Positions 44,558-55,238 of a stretch of 64,000 bases of DNA are shown here, one piece after another. A program made the translations under genes and the position numbers. Below the pieces are notes generated by a model. The model made no database searches, was not told the DNA's origin, and worked only from the letters and a program-made list of their open reading frames with translations. The DNA comes from Ceratopteris richardii (lineage: Eukaryota > Streptophyta > Polypodiopsida > Polypodiales > Pteridaceae): assembly GCA_020310875.1 (NCBI GenBank), contig CM035412.1:134026773-134090772 (forward strand). The letters are read 5' to 3'. Numbering within the stretch: position 1 is the first letter of the stretch; the number at the start of each line of letters is the position of its first letter.

Positions 44558-47500
44558 ATGAACCTTAGATCAGGACGACATCTAGTAAGGGAGAGATAAA
44601 GCCTTAGATCTTCAGAGGCTAGTGTTAACCACACTGCTAGGTCTTGGGCCCAGCAGTTGAGCCACCACTCGTACTACCCTAGCTCTGAGACCAGTGAGTC
44701 AGAGATGTCTCAAGGCATGGACAGACCTACGGGGAGTTCAGGTGTGCCATACTTGTATAGGGTGGAAGGCCCTTACAAAACACAGTTGGAATACCTTAGG
44801 ACCAACCGATTAGGTGCGAGCATCTATGAGGACGGCCTAGGAAGATCCGTGGTCCAGATTAAAAACCCAGACCAATCCATAGGATTAGAGCACCCAGCTG
44901 TCAAGTTTGAAAACGGTGCATACCTGGACAAAGAAGGAACCATATACGTAGTCACCAGTCACCCAGATAAGACGGACGAATTTGGAAATGTGATCCCAGA
45001 AGCAGACTTAGGTGACCTGGAACAAGGAAACATGGGAGTAGAACCTAGAACACCCCGAGGCAAATCTGTTCTCACTAGGATTATCACACCTGATTGGGTT
45101 CCCCAAGACAACAAGTGCATAGATTTGCTTCTCAATCGAGAAACTGACGAAGCCTTTTGGAGGTATAAACCTGATCAACCAACTGATATAGGAACAATCA
45201 TGATCCATGAGTTTAAGGATCCTGATAGCCCAGGCAGAGTGACCTACTTAGATCACACTTCGGAGAGGATCTTTGTGGTGACACAAAATGATAGGCATGC
45301 TTACACTTGGAAGTGTGAATTCATTTTCCCCCAACCAAGATCGAATGTATCCTATGGTCACCCTGGAGTTGGAACATCCCAAGCTCATGGAACTCAAAGA
45401 GACAGAAGTAGAGATAGACCAGAAGTAAGCTTTGCCAACCCAGTGGGCAGAGAGAGAACGAGGACGGAAACAAATAGAGTCGAACCTGAGATACTTAGAG
45501 CTCACAGGAATCAAAGAAACGTGGATGAGTTCCCTCTACCACGACCTAGAGAGCACACAAGAACCTTGAGACCGACTCAGCTAGTCAAGTCCATGAAGAA
45601 CTACTTCGATGGCACTGGAGATCCATACGATCATGTGGCTGAGTTTAGGCAAGTCCTGAGAGCTGAACAAGTGGAGGATCTATTCACACAGTACAATGCC
45701 TTTGGTCTGACCCTTAGGAACACTGCCCTGACATGGTTTCAGGCACTAAATGAGAGGCAGTTCAGGAGCATAGACCAACTCCTAGAGGCTTTCATTGTAG
45801 AGTTCTCTAAGAGTGGCATAAGACACAATACCTCCTCATTGATTCACAGCTTCAAACAGACTCCCCAAGAGACTGTAAGATTGGTAGGAAGAAGATTTAG
45901 ACAATATCTTGAAAGGTGCCCTGTTTCGGAGCTACCCACATCTGCCAAACAAGTAGCCTTATTCCTTGATGGATTGCTGAGTACGAAATTGAGATCCTAT
46001 GTGTATCTGAAAGACCCTAGGACTATAGAAGAGTGTGTACGCATGTGCATTGACATTGAAGATAACCTAGGGGAAGAACTAGAGCTTTCCAAAATCTACA
46101 AAGATTCAGATAGTGCATCTAGTCACTCTTCCACGCAATCCACATCAATTGAGGAACTCGCAGAGAAAGTAGCTCAGAAATTAGGGGTAACTAGTAAACA
46201 AATCCCAAGGTTTGCCCCTGTGAAAAGGTGCTACACTTGTGGTGGTGACCACATGGCGAATGTCTGCCCCATTATGGCTCAGCCCCAAGTAAATCCTAGT
46301 AGCCAGTACTGCACCATAGAACGGAGATACACCAATCACACCGCACAAGATTGCCCATACAACAAGCAGGCAGTTAGGCAACCCCACCCTCAGCCATACC
46401 CTCAGCAGGGAAGATACCAGAACCCGTACCCTCCACAACCATATGGCAGGCCACAACAAAATTTCCAACCTCAATATCAAAACCAACAAAGGCCTCAGCC
46501 TGTGCTAGCACAACAACCCCCAGCCCCAGCTAATGTGATTCCGGTAAAGTATACTGCTGCAGAAGAGAACCTGAATAGAGCTATAGTCCCTGTAACATCC
46601 TTGCTTTCTGAAAGTGACCCGAGTGACCATAGCTTTGATTCTACACATGTTGATAGCCCCCAGGCCTACTACATGCAGTCTCCTGAGCATGGTGAGTCCT
46701 ATTATAGCGAAGAGACAAACGAACCTAGTTGGGAGTCAGATTACACGAACGTCATGTATGCAAACCCCAACCCTAGGCCTCAACCTAGGCAAGTAAGACC
46801 TCCATTCCCAAGAGGACCGTGCTACAGATGCCAAGGAGATCACCTCATTCGTGATTGCCCCTTACCTCCACTTACACAAAACCAGTCAGTGACGATCCAA
46901 GGCTTCTGCCAAGATTGTGGAAAAGAGCATCTCTTACGAGATTGCCCAAAGAACCCCAATAATAGGCCAAAAATCACGCCTATCAATGTTATTGAGTTAG
47001 TGGTAGATTCCAGCGGAAGTGTTACTTCCACTGCACCCGTACAGGTAGTCACGAGAGCTCAAGCAGTGCAGCAAAACCAAGGGGTAGGCAAGGAAAAGAG
47101 CCGAGACGCTAGCGATACTGAGAGCCAAAATAAAAAGAGAACAAGAGCTTGGAGAGATAGCCGCGAACGCATGAAAAGGCAATGGGCAAAGAAGATGAGT
47201 GAACTTGAGGAAAGTCTACGAGAAACCAAGGCTAAAATCATAGAGATCACATCTCAACCGCACTCTCACACATTCCCACCGCTACCATCCCCATCACCCA
47301 CCATCCCTCCACCCTCTAAGACACCCCACGTAACCCACCCACCACCCCAAACAGGATCAGTATTAGCTGATCCCACTCCTGAAGACATAGACATGATGCT
47401 TAAAGCATATCAGGCCAGAATCCAAGAAGGGCCAAACGTCACGGATCATGACAAGTGCTATCCCAGAGCTGACCTAGAGATAGAAAGAACCAAGCTGTGC

Positions 47501-49288
47501 GCGAAAATGGTCGCATTGGCTCAGACTATGTTTGAAGCCAATCGCCTTTTCAATTACTCGGGCTCAGCCAAGACGCAATTACACTTGGATGGATTCCTAG
47601 AGAAGTTAGAGGGAATAATTGCAAGATCTGCCAAGGAAGAAAAAAATCAAGAGAAAGATAAAGCAAGCAAAAACATGAACCATCCCCCATCGGAAGTTTA
47701 TGTGGCCAACTCCACTAAACCAGACAACTTCCCCTCCTTAAAAAGAATAGAGAGGCTAATTGCACAATCAGAAAAGGAACCTGCCCCTCAAAGAAAGGAA
47801 AGGGCAAGAGAACGGATAAGCAAGCCTCTTCAGGAAGCCCATGTGCCTCCTCAAGAAGCTTATCTTCCCCCCCAAAAGGCACATGAGCCTCCCTCGAAAG
47901 CTTGCGTACCTCCACAGGTTGCCTACATTCCTTCTCAGGGAGCGTATGAGCCTGTTCGGAAAAGTAATAGAATAAGTAACCCTCCCCAGGAAGCTTGTGC
48001 TCCAGCCATCTATGAGAACGAGGAGAGAGCCAACGATAGAATAAGCCCTCCTTCCCAGGTTGCTTATGCGCCTAATTCTACGGAGCCAGACACTTCTTCT
48101 TCTATGAATCGGTTTGCACCAGACTTCCTACGAGAGATTCAAGAAGACAAATGGGATAACGAAAGTGAAGTCGCCCCTCCCTTTGAACTTGTGGATGATG
48201 CACACGACCAATTCCCACAAGACATCCCATCTATTTACGGGGAACATGAGAGTACTCAATCTCACGAGAGATTGGACTTTGAATCTAATTCCATACAAGA
48301 GTTACCCCACTTCACAGGACCATGGGAAGCAAAGTCCACCTGTATGAGAGCACCTACAGTCATGGTAAGAAACGAAGATTCAGTCATACCTAGGAACACA
48401 GAGGTAGTGAAGAACACTAACGTGCAGTGCAATCTCAAGTTAGAAGAGCTACTCAGGGTTAGACCTGAATTATGGAAACATGTAGCCAAACAAGTACCAG
48501 AGATAGCAAAACCTCGTTCCCAGGTAGGATCCCATAGGACAGTGCCAGAAATTCCCTTGGATAAGATAGGAGATATGTGTGAAGGTGAAGAAGGGAACAC
48601 CTATCTTCCCATCACCTACCAGGAGTACACCACCAAGGCAATTTTGGACTCAGGTGAAGGAGTTGCAATTGCCACTACTTCCCTATGGAAGCGTTGGGGC
48701 AAGCCGGCACTCAGGCCAACGAGAATGAAATTGCAGATGGCCGATGGTCACATAGAGAGACCCCTAGGATTGCTAGAAGGAATAACTCTCACCACTTGTG
48801 GTGTCGAGTTTGAGCATACATTTGCCATATGTGACTTCAGCAAAAATCATGCCTATGAGATGATTTTGGGAAGACCATTTATGCGACAGTTGCAAGTGGT
48901 ACAGGATTGGGGAACCAACTCCTTGTATTTGCAACACTTGGGTGTTACGACCAAAGTCAATCTCAAGGATTATTCTCATAGAGATGTCCCTCCTATCCAA
49001 TGGAATCCCATCCATAGAGCCAAAGATGATACAGAATCGGTGCATTCCATAGGGTCTGGATCCTCATGGATGCATGAAGACACTCACTTATGGATGTGCA
49101 AGGTAGCAGTAGAAGAAGAGAAGAGAGAGAAAGCCAGAGAGGTAGGTGCGAAAGAAACCCATAGGTCAATCCAAGACCCAGCCTATGCACCTATAGTTTT
49201 TCCAGACGAAGAATTTGAACCTCACGGTTGGGCAGAAATTTTAGCAACAATGGACGTAGCCATCAATGAAGAACAATGGACACCTCAC
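44558..49288 (+). pseudogene. gag-pro: gypsy-B gag-protease polyprotein
   Basis: By alignment with gypsy-C the natural start is ATG 44558 (MNLRSGRH). Codon 14 is TAA (44597-44599), where gypsy-C has CAA. The frame is then open from 44600 to 49393, the last 105 bases being gypsy-F LTR. Domains are the N-terminal region, the retrotransposon gag core (MKNYFDGTGDPYDHVAEF..., from 45592), knuckles CYTCGGDHMANVCP (46229), CYRCQGDHLIRDCP (46820) and CQDCGKEHLLRDCP (46907), and a degenerate fourth (YCTIERRYTNHTAQDC). A charged/Pro-rich region with heptad repeats precedes the protease DSGEGVA (48648) and GRPFMRQL. In the protease the residue after DSG is Glu instead of Ala. Confidence 0.88.
47825..47950 (+). 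repeat. Six in-frame 21-bp repeats (PPQxAYx heptads) in gypsy-B gag
   Basis: Consecutive heptads PLQEAHV, PPQEAYL, PPQKAHE, PPSKACV, PPQVAYI and PSQGAYE. Two more dispersed units occur near 47985 and 48050. Gypsy-C has a single PPRGAYV at the corresponding place, so the array expanded in gypsy-B. Confidence 0.85.
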
Positions 49289-49815
49289 TGTTGCTCTAGC
49301 ACAATGGTAAGTACCACGTTAAGAAGCTTCACCTCCTTAATGTCAATCCGAGGGAGAGGTAGGAGTGATATGAAGATCGTGAACGTGAGATGATGTGAGA
49401 GTGAAGGTGAGAAGCACAAAGATGCACACACACATACACACAACGAAGAGACAAGCAAGACACAATGGAAGGTAGGAAATTAGCTCTATTACTCAAGAAT
49501 GCTCTTACAAGCTCAAACTAGCTCTAAGCTCACACTAACCAAAATGAACCAACCTCAAAAATGAGCTCTCTAGCTCTTTTTATAGTTTCTAGACTAGTTT
49601 TGACCGGTTTCACATCTAGTGACCGGCCTAGTTAAAAAATAGGTCCTAGATGCTATTTGGAAGGGTAAACGGTGTCTAAAAATAACGAAAATTGGTACGC
49701 GCATTCTACCTAAGCTCCTCAAGCTCGAGGACTCCTCGGCTTGCACAAAATGGAGCTATGGATTACAAAATGGGGTTTTCTATGATACATATGTTACAAT
49801 TAGTGATAACAATCA
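49289..49815 (-). repeat. gypsy-F 3' LTR (inverted relative to B, C, D)
   Basis: 527 bp. Read on the minus strand it begins TGATTGTTATCAC, has the CCGAGGAGTCCTCGAGCTTG block, TATAAAAA (plus 49577-49584) and ends ATTGTGCTAGAGCAACA. It is homologous throughout to the LTRs at 42075 and 54257. A clear polypurine tract is not visible beside it (49816-49890 is AT-rich). Confidence 0.85.
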
Positions 49816-49890
49816 CTGTTGAATGTTTGAAGAATTAATAAGGAATATATTTGTTTGAAAAATTGATCCGACTGGCTCCCTGCTCCTTCT

Positions 49891-52800
49891 TTACATGCTT
49901 CCGTGGTGTCTGTGCCTCTGGCTGCTTCCAACACCCCCCTCCCTCTCGCTTCTGTCGTCCCTGACAGAACCTTGTTGTGAGGTCTGCCGGATGTAGTTCT
50001 GTAGGAGGTCCTGAGCGAGGGTGTGCTCTGATATACGAATGCCTCGAGCTAGGTCAGCCTCGAGTTTCTCCCAGTCGATAGGTTGCGGCTCGTCTGGTGG
50101 TGGGAGCTGATAATGTGTGGAGTACACCATTCGTTCACAGGCGAATAATTGCAATAAGTGTGTGGGCCTGCTTATAAATACCTCTGAATGGTACTCCCAA
50201 AAGCCAGTGGTGAACATTTCTTCAAATGTCTGCTTGTAACATGCCGGTAGGTATTTGATCCTGCAGTGCCAGGCATAACACACCCGTAGCGATGGCGTTG
50301 TGCTCATATCATAGACTAAATCAAAGTTGCCATGCTCAAAGCCCGGGGTGTTTACATGGGGAGCCTTGACGTGTCGGAAGACTTTAAAGACCATTTGCAT
50401 CATGTCAAAGATTTTGACAGTCATGTGCGCGGCAATATCATTCATATGCTTTAACCTAGGGAGCCAGTGGCGGATCGTCGCCATCATGTAGCCTACTGTG
50501 GGTAACTCGATTGGTGGCTTGAAATAGGGATAATTCAGCCAGTCTTGGCACTGCTTATTGTTCTGTAGCTTAAGAGCGAAGGCAGTCCAAGAGCGGCGTC
50601 GTGGGACTGGTCCCCAGCACGGGTTAAATTTTAAGTGCAGCGGCGCTTTCACCCACGTGCTCATCATCTCTGGATAGTTTTGCAATAAATCTCTGCGCCA
50701 GTCTGGTTGATGGATTTCACCTCTCTGTGCACTTGGTGGCAAGTCCTCCGGCTCGAATTGAGTTGCATGCGTTGGTTTCATGCCTGTTTCTTTCTCTATG
50801 GCTAACTGGTATTCTGCCATTAACATGAAGTACGGTTTATATTGGAGCTCATGCCCAGATATGTATCGTCGCGGGGCCAGATGAGCAAAGAATGGTGACT
50901 GTAAAATTCTCTCTTCAATCATGGCCATGGCATGTAACTGTGCCTCTACTCTGGCCGAATGTGTCGTTCCGAGTTCTTCAACTGTCTTCATCCACGCGGG
51001 GGTAGGTAATTCATATGTCATCTGGCCTTCGGCCGTGACACGTCCGCCTGGGATGGGTATCGGCTCATATGCCTCTTCAAATGTCTCCTCCACCGGGATA
51101 GTGACGGTTTCTTCCTCAGCTGGTAGCTCAGGTGGGGAGTCTGGCCTTGGTGGTGCTTCATAGACTGCAATTCTTGATTCAAGATTTGTTACCTGGGCCC
51201 GGAGTGCGTTGAGTTCCTCTAAAATTTCAGGGGCAGGGTCCGCAGGCGCTGGTAATTCTGCTGCTACTTGTACTTGTTGTGTTGCTGGTTCTCTGAGCTG
51301 TAGCAGCTTGTGATCTTCCTTTAACTTTTGATGTTCTTCGTTCATACGATCATAGTCCTCGAGCAATCGCACATGATCATCTAGCAACATCCTCATCGAT
51401 TCAGATGGGATAGCTTTGAATTTGCTCGGACTTAGTGGTTGTTCAGGGTGGTCCAGTGCCGCTTCCAAGTTCTCTCTATTCTGCTCTTGGAGTCTCTGGT
51501 TCTCCTCTTTTGCTGCGGCTAAGTGTCTTCTTAGTAAGCCCATATTTCTAGTGAGCGTTGCATTTCTAATCGTTTGGGCGCGAAGTAGATTGTCCAAATC
51601 CGCAGTGGCTTCTTTTGTTTTCTCCTCACTTTCTAGTTCTAATTTGTGATAGGCCTCTCGTAAATCTTGGTATCGGCTGTTCAGTGAGGCATTCTCAATT
51701 GATAGTGAATTAAGCTGCGACTGTAATTCATTCGTAGTTTTCTGCAGCTGTTGATAGTTGGTGCCGAGTGATGCAAACTCATCGCGGACTTGTGTCATGC
51801 ATGTGAACATGTGTTGGAATGCGGTGTCTATGGTGGGCGATAGTAGTAGTGAAGTGCTAAATGATGATGCAGTGGGAGTAGATGCAGCGGGAATGGGAAA
51901 TGGGGTTGGGACGGTGGATGCAGTGGTGATCGTGGAAAATTGTGATGTGTCTAAAAATGTTTGTGCCGGGAGTGAAGTGAGTGGTGGTGCCGTGGGTGGT
52001 GAGGTGTCCATGTCACTGGACGTGTTTAGTGTTGTGACTGTGAAAAGTGGTGTGATTGTGGGTGGTTGTGTAGGTGTGAAGACGGGATTTACAAATGTGG
52101 AGTAATTTACATGGGGGCTGGCTGGAGCAGCTTGGTGAAAAGGGGAAATAGGGGTTATGGTGGGTTGGGGAGGTGAAACTGGTGAGAAGGTTAGTGGGGT
52201 TAGAAAGGGGAATGGGGTTCTTAGAGGTGGGGGAAACGCGGGGAAAGATGAAGGGGTGAAGGGGTTAACATATAGATGCGGAGGGTTGGGTGTGGGCATG
52301 GTGGTATGAGTGGGTAGGGCGAAGGGTGTGGCTATGCTGCCTTGGACTAGTGTGGATGTGGGGGAAGCAGGTGGGTGTGCAGGGGATACAGGATGGGTTG
52401 GTGAAAGATGAGGTGAGAGAGGAGTAGAAGGGGTGGATGTTATTTCGAGGATAGTAGTGGTATGTACAACGGTAGTACGGGGTGGGGAATCTACAAGGAT
52501 GGGTTCTGCGGTCAATGAACTTTCGGGGACGAGGCGTGCCTCCCTGGCTTGTGCTGAAGACTGAGCTCCTGTTGGTACGTGAATATACTCTCCAGGCTTT
52601 GAAAGTAGTCGCACTCGGCGGGGGTCAAACTGTGGTAGTTGCTTTCTTTGTAAAAACCTGAGTGCTTCATGGGAGCCTACTGATTTGACTAACTCTCTGA
52701 ACCCTCTGATGTATGCGTCTTCGAATCCTCCGGAGATGAGTTCCTGTTCAATTAATGCCTGGCTCTCCTCTTCAGTTAACTTCTTCCGTGCCCAGACTTT

Positions 52801-54213
52801 CTCCATCGTTCGATATAATTTCTTTATGGCCAGCGTGTACGCTGCGGCTTCGAAAGTCTCTTCTTCATATGTGCTGGTGTCGCCGTGTGCGTCAGTCTGT
52901 TGGCCTTGGCCATCTGTCTGTCCGTCATGTGAGCCCTGGCTAGCTTCATCGTCGCCTTCCTCGTCGTCTGTTTCGGTTCTTTCTTCTTCAGAGCTCGACA
53001 CAGCTTGTCCCTGTGGCAGATCTCGCGGTGTGGTAGGGTAGCTGGGACGTTCATATTCCTGGGAGAACAGTTGTGCTTCTGAATACTGGAATTCGTTTGA
53101 GAATGCATCAGGCATCTCAAAATCAAATGTTGTGTTGATTGGGTCGGCCTCCATATGTGGTATTGGGAAAGAAAAAGCCTCCGCACCAATAGTTGTGGGA
53201 GCTTCTGCTGTTGTGGTAGTGGGTTCTGTGGTGGCAGCTGCCTGAGGTGCAGCGGTACTAGTGGTGGCCTCCGTAACCACTGGTCTGGACAACCTTATGC
53301 GAATAGGTTGTACTGTGTGAGCCGCTTCTGTCTGTGGTCGCTCTGGAGAGGGTTGTGGTGATGGCGACTCTGGCACTTGAAGGCAGGGGATGGTGCCTCT
53401 CATGCGCTTACCTGCCCGTGTTCTGCTGGGCTTCCTGGCTTTCTTCGTCGTTCCTTTGAATGCCTTCAGTTCTTCTCCTGTTAATGCACGCTCGATTGGC
53501 AAGTCATAAGCCAAACACATATACACAATTCTAGTGAGTGCACAACATCCATTAAGCACTTTTTTGCGTTCCCATCTGTGTTGTTCCAGATACATTTGAT
53601 CTATGATCCAGCTTGCCAGATCAACAGTTTGAGGTCCCGTGCATGCCAAATACAAACCAAACCATATTCTTTTATGTGGCATGGTGAATCTATCCTGAGC
53701 GGGGAATGCGAAATGTTGCATGCATATCCTTAGTGGCTTTGACAGCTCAGGTGTAATTGCCGAAATCTCCTCCCACTTCGTGACATCCCCACGTTTCATC
53801 GGTTCTGGAATTAATCTCTCTCGATCTGTGGGTGTGTGGGTGCCATGAATCTTGATGGCCGCTCTGATTAAATCCTTAGATAAGTAAAACCTTTTGTAAG
53901 GTGGATCATCCACTAGAGTAGGCAATATGAAGGTCCCTGGGATGTCCTTATTCTCTGAGGCCAGTAGGGTAGTGATTAAGTAATAGCACCTGTAAAAATC
54001 CGGTTTGGGCAGAGGATCACTGAAATACTCTGTGAAGCCTGCTCTAGCCCAAATGTGAGTTAAATCTTGGGTGCTCTGCAGGGCTTCGAACTCTCTGGAG
54101 AAAAACTGATATTTTCCCCACGTGCGGTGTTGAAGCTCAAGGTCAAGGACAAAGCATGGAAGCACATCAAAGAAGTGGACATAGAAGAAGAGAGAGCAAG
54201 TAGGGAGCTCCAA
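49891..54213 (-). CDS. 1440-aa retrotransposon extra ORF, unknown function
   Basis: One uninterrupted frame. By position it is sense with respect to gypsy-F, lying 75 bp from its 3' LTR. Layout: residues about 30-250 globular with many aromatics (WEEISAITPELSKPLRICMQ, FGLYLACTGPQTVDLASWI), reminiscent in spacing of the plant-transposon/PMD-like domains found in some Tat/Athila extra ORFs; 254-273 basic, NLS-like (KKARKPSRTRAGKRMRG); 275-450 Pro/Thr-rich then acidic; 450-545 helical; 560-795 Pro/Ser/Thr-rich; 800-1020 coiled coil; 1065-1400 a second globular domain rich in Trp, Tyr and Met; a Ser/Arg/His tail. No catalytic or membrane motif is recognised. The first 25 residues are hydrophobic and may not be native, as gypsy-C begins 44 bp upstream. 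Confidence 0.72.
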   Translation of the reverse strand: MELPTCSLFFYVHFFDVLPCFVLDLELQHRTWGKYQFFSREFEALQSTQDLTHIWARAGFTEYFSDPLPKPDFYRCYYLITTLLASENKDIPGTFILPTLVDDPPYKRFYLSKDLIRAAIKIHGTHTPTDRERLIPEPMKRGDVTKWEEISAITPELSKPLRICMQHFAFPAQDRFTMPHKRIWFGLYLACTGPQTVDLASWIIDQMYLEQHRWERKKVLNGCCALTRIVYMCLAYDLPIERALTGEELKAFKGTTKKARKPSRTRAGKRMRGTIPCLQVPESPSPQPSPERPQTEAAHTVQPIRIRLSRPVVTEATTSTAAPQAAATTEPTTTTAEAPTTIGAEAFSFPIPHMEADPINTTFDFEMPDAFSNEFQYSEAQLFSQEYERPSYPTTPRDLPQGQAVSSSEEERTETDDEEGDDEASQGSHDGQTDGQGQQTDAHGDTSTYEEETFEAAAYTLAIKKLYRTMEKVWARKKLTEEESQALIEQELISGGFEDAYIRGFRELVKSVGSHEALRFLQRKQLPQFDPRRVRLLSKPGEYIHVPTGAQSSAQAREARLVPESSLTAEPILVDSPPRTTVVHTTTILEITSTPSTPLSPHLSPTHPVSPAHPPASPTSTLVQGSIATPFALPTHTTMPTPNPPHLYVNPFTPSSFPAFPPPLRTPFPFLTPLTFSPVSPPQPTITPISPFHQAAPASPHVNYSTFVNPVFTPTQPPTITPLFTVTTLNTSSDMDTSPPTAPPLTSLPAQTFLDTSQFSTITTASTVPTPFPIPAASTPTASSFSTSLLLSPTIDTAFQHMFTCMTQVRDEFASLGTNYQQLQKTTNELQSQLNSLSIENASLNSRYQDLREAYHKLELESEEKTKEATADLDNLLRAQTIRNATLTRNMGLLRRHLAAAKEENQRLQEQNRENLEAALDHPEQPLSPSKFKAIPSESMRMLLDDHVRLLEDYDRMNEEHQKLKEDHKLLQLREPATQQVQVAAELPAPADPAPEILEELNALRAQVTNLESRIAVYEAPPRPDSPPELPAEEETVTIPVEETFEEAYEPIPIPGGRVTAEGQMTYELPTPAWMKTVEELGTTHSARVEAQLHAMAMIEERILQSPFFAHLAPRRYISGHELQYKPYFMLMAEYQLAIEKETGMKPTHATQFEPEDLPPSAQRGEIHQPDWRRDLLQNYPEMMSTWVKAPLHLKFNPCWGPVPRRRSWTAFALKLQNNKQCQDWLNYPYFKPPIELPTVGYMMATIRHWLPRLKHMNDIAAHMTVKIFDMMQMVFKVFRHVKAPHVNTPGFEHGNFDLVYDMSTTPSLRVCYAWHCRIKYLPACYKQTFEEMFTTGFWEYHSEVFISRPTHLLQLFACERMVYSTHYQLPPPDEPQPIDWEKLEADLARGIRISEHTLAQDLLQNYIRQTSQQGSVRDDRSEREGGVGSSQRHRHHGSM

Positions 54214-54256
54214 GAAGTGTATGTCAAATTTTCAGAAGAATCCCCTACAAAAATAG

Positions 54257-54735
54257 TGATTTTCATCACTAGAAACCATTGTAAATACCATTATCTATTT
54301 TTAGTAACTCCATTTTGTTCAAGCCGAGGACCTCGAGCTTGAGGAGTATTAGAAGTACCATCGTACCAATTTTCATAATTTTTAGACTTCGTTTGAGCCC
54401 TCAAATAAGCCCTGGAACCTAATTTTTAACTAGGCCGGACACTAGGTCTGGACAGGGCCAAAACTAGTCAAAAAACTATAAAAAGAGCTAGAGAGCTCAT
54501 TTTTGAGGTTAGCTTGTTAGAGAATAGAACTTTTGTAAGAGAACTTTTTTGCAACCTAAGCTTTCCATTGTTCCTCTCTTTGATCTTACTTTGTGCGCGT
54601 GTGTGTGTATGTGTGTGCATGTTTGTGTGCTTTCACTCACGCACTTGTGCCTTCACTTGCTCGTGGTCTTCATACCGGTCCTCACGTCTCCGCGGATTGA
54701 CAAGTAAAGGAGGTGGTGCTTACGCTTGAGCTACA
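54257..54735 (+). repeat. gypsy-C 5' LTR
   Basis: 479 bp, TGATTTTCATCACTAG...GAGCTACA. TATAAAAA at 54477-54484. GTGTGTGTATGTGTGTGCATG-like microsatellite near 54600. Confidence 0.88.
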
Positions 54736-54743
54736 CCAAATTT

Positions 54744-54761
54744 TGGCGCCGTTGCCGGGGA
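54744..54761 (+). promoter_or_regulatory. gypsy-C PBS (tRNA-Asp type)
   Basis: TGGCGCCGTTGCCGGGGA, identical to gypsy-B. Confidence 0.9.
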
Positions 54762-55205
54762 GAGAGCTTCGAGGACGAGCATTGTGATGGTAAGATCGTA
54801 GATTTGCGACGTTGGAAGGTAAAAAAATTGTCATTTCTGTTCATTTTCTGTTTTTTCCTCTTCATCTTCATCATCATCATCATCTCCACCTCCTTCCATC
54901 TTCTTCTTCATAGAAATTTCTTGTTTTTTAGTGCATTTTCACCATTTTCATTCCATTTTTCATGCATTATTGTGTGTGAAGGAGTTAGGAGGTGCAAGGG
55001 AGAGCAAGCGCTGTATTTTTTTCATGATTTTCTGCTCATACGAAGCTCGCCATAGCCGGCGCTCAGAAATTTGAATTTCCCGCCAAAAAACGTGATTCTG
55101 TGATGAAAATCGCGATTCTGTGAAAATTCAAAATTTTTTGAAAAATCACGATTTTCAGTTTCCCGCCTAAAAGTTGGTTGAAAAGAATCGCGATTCTGTG
55201 TTTTT

Positions 55206-55238
<33 letters not shown>

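Larger units (their letters stand above)
42075..49288 (+). mobile_element. gypsy-B, Athila-like element truncated after protease by gypsy-F
   Basis: 5' LTR, tRNA-Asp PBS, 2-kb leader with a CGCGACAGAC tandem array, and a very long gag-pro frame. Homology to gypsy-C stops in mid-frame at 49288 (after NEEQWTPHC), exactly where an inverted LTR of the same family begins. RT and the rest would lie beyond gypsy-F. Confidence 0.85.
49289..54256 (-). mobile_element. gypsy-F, minus-strand element of the B/C/D family, 3' portion
   Basis: An inverted family LTR (49289-49815) followed on its inner side by a 1440-aa minus-strand ORF up to 54213. The block lies between gypsy-B gag and the gypsy-C LTR. The simplest reading is that gypsy-F inserted into gypsy-B gag in the opposite direction, and gypsy-C then inserted just upstream of the ORF, so gypsy-F pol and 5' LTR are beyond the right edge. 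An alternative is rearrangement between family members. Confidence 0.6.

Noticed and set aside
44657-44659. Starting gypsy-B gag at 44657
   Set aside because: That codon is TTG. Alignment with gypsy-C shows the natural ATG at 44558, separated by the TAA at 44597.
50921-53361. Plus-strand ORFs opposite the 1440-aa ORF
   Set aside because: Compositionally biased shadows (Ser/Val-rich) of the long minus-strand frame.
54067-54342. 91-aa plus-strand ORF as the end of a pol gene before the gypsy-C LTR
   Set aside because: Its charged sequence has no integrase C-terminal motif, it overlaps the 1440-aa frame on the other strand and runs into the LTR. It leaves open the alternative that 54257-54735 is a 3' LTR, but the PBS and gag-pol that follow show it is a 5' LTR.
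55207-55237. Run of 31 A as the tail of a processed pseudogene
   Set aside because: It sits inside the leader repeat array of gypsy-C with repeat units on both sides and no gene body upstream.
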